Assembly (NCBI GenBank): GCA_014860725.1
Contig: JACZJD010000532.1
Location: 1-6,390 of the forward strand
Origin: Aquamicrobium sp.
Lineage (GTDB): Bacteria; Pseudomonadota; Alphaproteobacteria; Rhizobiales; Rhizobiaceae
Reading direction: 5' to 3'
Length of the DNA stretch: 6,390 bases
Under the pieces are notes generated by a model. The model did not search any database. It was not told where the DNA came from and was given only the letters and a program-made list of their open reading frames with translations. Shown here piece by piece: positions 5,329-6,390 of this stretch; within the stretch, counting starts at the first letter, position 1; each line of letters starts with the position of its first letter. Made by a program: the position numbers and the translations under genes.

Positions 5329-5348
5329 CGGCCGGCGTTCGCCGGCCG
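5329..5348. terminator. Symmetric GC hairpin between convergent genes
   Basis: CGGCCGGCG (5329-5337) and CGCCGGCCG (5340-5348) form a perfect inverted repeat around TT. It starts 22 bp after the DUF1428 stop and touches the stop codon of the leftward small gene. Neither strand has a T-tract after it, so it is at best a non-canonical two-way terminator or a shield for both 3' ends. Confidence 0.5.
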
Positions 5349-5582
5349 TCACGCCTGCTCGGACAGCCCGGCCGCCACCATGTTGAGCGGCTGCTGCCGG
5401 CCCCTTCGATAGGCGGCCATGACCCGCTCCATCACCGCCCGGCGGCGGGCCTTCTCGCGGGCGGTGACGCCCAGCTCGCCGCATACGGCGTCGATGACGG
5501 GCTGCATCGCCGCCAACTCGTGCGGCGCGAAGACCAGCTTCGTCCGGCGAATCTGCGTGTGTTTCTCCGAGGCCCCAGGCAT
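5349..5582 (-). CDS. Small conserved-looking protein of unknown function (77 aa)
   Basis: I do not recognise this family. The product is soluble and probably mostly helical: a short polar N-terminus (MPGASEKHTQIRRTKLVF), a helix around LAAMQPVIDAVCGELGV, a strongly basic helix (REKARRRAVMERVMAAYRRGR, about residues 43-63) and a short hydrophobic end, PLNMVAAGL. One Cys sits at 34. There is no signal peptide or transmembrane segment. The basic helix could bind nucleic acid or a partner, which is inference only. The start is ATG 5582-5580, preceded by AGGGAG with 8-bp spacing; the same frame is open upstream to 5666, but that part is Arg/Gly-rich and lies before the ribosome site. It converges on the DUF1428 gene and diverges from the transporter gene over 338 bp. 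Confidence 0.7.
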   Translation of the reverse strand: MPGASEKHTQIRRTKLVFAPHELAAMQPVIDAVCGELGVTAREKARRRAVMERVMAAYRRGRQQPLNMVAAGLSEQA

Positions 5583-5590
5583 CGGTCTCG

Positions 5591-5596
5591 CTCCCT
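5591..5596 (-). promoter_or_regulatory. Shine-Dalgarno of the 77-aa gene
   Basis: The minus strand reads AGGGAG, then eight bases, then ATG (5582-5580). It selects this start over the ATG at 5666. Confidence 0.65.
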
Positions 5597-5749
5597 GTTC
5601 GTGCCTGCGACAGCGTCGCGCCGGCTCTGCGCCCTCTCCGTGGCCCTTATCTTCCAGCTTATGCACAAATCCCCGGCCATCAAGACCCCGAGGGCCGGCG
5701 GATCACGCAACTCTTCCCTTACGGCAGGTTCTGAAACAATATTTGATCG

Positions 5750-5763
5750 GAATCGGCCGATTC
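5750..5763. promoter_or_regulatory. 14-bp perfect palindrome, candidate operator
   Basis: GAATCGGCCGATTC is a perfect dyad about 167 bp from the start of each divergent gene. It lies just downstream of the weak candidate -10 at 5737-5742. A dimeric regulator site is a reasonable reading; chance or structure alone is possible. Confidence 0.35.
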
Positions 5764-5920
5764 ATCGCCCCTGAAGACGGTTTTACGGGCGATCGTTTGC
5801 CGGCTTTGCCTTTCGCCGCGGCGCCGTGCTATGGCGCAGCCGTTCCCTCCGGCAGACCCCTTCCATGCGATCTCCTGCCTCATCTCCTGTCCATCCGGAC
5901 CGTCCGGCGCGAGGCGCGGC

Positions 5921-6390
5921 GTGAGCACGGCCGTCTTCCTCGCGGTGCTGGCGGCCGCGGCCATGCATGCGTCGTGGAACGCCATGCTCAAGGTCCGGGG
6001 CGACCGCTTCGTGGCGGTGTCGCTGATGAGCGTCGGCATGGCGCTCACGGCCGCGCCGCTGCTGCCGTTCGTCGCCGTGCCGGAAGGCGTCACCTGGGTC
6101 TGGCTGCTGCTGTCGCTCTGCTTGCACACCGGCTACAAATACTATCTGGCGCGCGCCTACGAGATCGGCGACCTCGCGGTGGCCTATCCGCTGGCACGCG
6201 GCACCGCACCGCTCCTCGCCACGGTCGGCGGTGTGTTCCTGCTTGCCGAGATTCCCGGCCCGCTCGCGATCCTCGGAATCGTGCTCCTGTGCTGCGGCGT
6301 GTTCCTGATGTCGTTTCGCGGCCACGGCGTCGGCGCGTTCGGCGGCCGGTCCGTGTTCTTCGCGCTGGTCACGTCGCTCTTCATCTCGGG
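5921..6390 (+). CDS. DMT/EamA-type membrane transporter, N-terminal part
   Basis: The gene is cut by the right edge after 156 codons. The product is an inner-membrane protein of the drug/metabolite transporter superfamily (EamA type). Full-length members usually have ten transmembrane segments in two related halves. Hydrophobic segments are visible at about residues 3-18, 31-52, 58-78, 86-109 and 113-131, with a sixth beginning at 144. Typical features are HASWNAMLK at 16-24 after the first segment and the loop/segment motif AYPLARGTAPLL (88-99). The start is GTG 5921, with GAGG six bases upstream, because the protein begins VSTAVFLAVL directly before the first segment, as related proteins do. 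An in-frame ATG at 5831 would add a 30-residue Pro/Cys-rich lead without ribosome site. Substrate is unknown; the superfamily exports amino acids, metabolites or drugs. Confidence 0.88.
   Translation, partial: MSTAVFLAVLAAAAMHASWNAMLKVRGDRFVAVSLMSVGMALTAAPLLPFVAVPEGVTWVWLLLSLCLHTGYKYYLARAYEIGDLAVAYPLARGTAPLLATVGGVFLLAEIPGPLAILGIVLLCCGVFLMSFRGHGVGAFGGRSVFFALVTSLFIS

Larger units (their letters stand above)
5583..5920. other. Divergent intergenic region between the 77-aa gene and the transporter
   Basis: I see no gene in these 338 bp. It must hold two divergent promoters. Weak candidates are CAATAT (5737-5742, plus) with TTCCCT at 17-bp spacing, and TATGGC (5830-5835, plus) without a -35. It contains a perfect 14-bp palindrome (5750-5763), a 7-bp inverted repeat (5764-5770 with 5787-5793), a GC palindrome (5814-5823) and a 19-codon open frame (5865-5924) that overlaps the transporter start. 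Confidence 0.5.

Noticed and set aside
5583..5666. Longer start of the 77-aa protein at 5666
   Set aside because: The extra 28 residues are Arg/Gly-rich noise and cover the clear Shine-Dalgarno at 5591-5596.
5831..5920. Longer transporter start at the in-frame ATG 5831
   Set aside because: No ribosome site is seen. It would add 30 Pro- and Cys-rich residues before the usual beginning of the first membrane segment.

Overview
The window is GC-rich and looks like ordinary chromosome of a Rhizobiales-type alphaproteobacterium (Mesorhizobium and relatives). The best evidence is the UvrB protein: it carries the long, low-complexity N- and C-terminal extensions I associate with rhizobial UvrB. The 70-residue cold-shock proteins also fit. 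I see no insertion sequence, tRNA, rRNA, CRISPR array or sign of recent transfer.

Layout, left to right. The last bases of a leftward gene's start (ATG at 5-3, good Shine-Dalgarno) sit at the left edge, behind a control region with an 11-bp-spaced direct repeat. A rho-independent terminator (131-167) closes a leftward cold-shock gene (281-493). That transcript carries a 13-bp hairpin in its 3' UTR and a long 5' leader. Next comes a leftward gene for a small secreted protein of unknown function (811-1344). It diverges from a second, rightward cold-shock gene (1601-1813) with its own long leader and a strong terminator. uvrB (1936-4746) follows, apparently from its own promoter and possibly leaderless, and ends at a terminator. 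A DUF1428/YbaA-like gene (4953-5306) converges on a small leftward gene of unknown function (5349-5582), with a GC-rich hairpin between them. A DMT/EamA-type transporter gene starts at 5921 (GTG) and runs off the right edge.

Most genes are separate transcription units; nearly every junction holds a terminator-like hairpin. The functional themes are RNA chaperoning at low temperature or under stress (two Csp proteins, 77% identical) and nucleotide excision repair (UvrB). The secreted protein, the DUF1428 protein, the 77-residue protein and the transporter cannot be tied to these from sequence alone.

The most interesting signal is non-coding. Far upstream of both cold-shock genes lies the same 31-nt element (687-717 on the minus strand, 1467-1497 on the plus strand), identical at 28 of 31 positions inside otherwise unalike leaders. 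It can fold into a hairpin in which two of the three differences are a compensatory G-C to A-U swap and the third is an unpaired bulge. In addition, both genes place their Shine-Dalgarno in the loop of a small hairpin that abuts the start codon. Together these suggest a shared leader-RNA control module for alphaproteobacterial csp genes.
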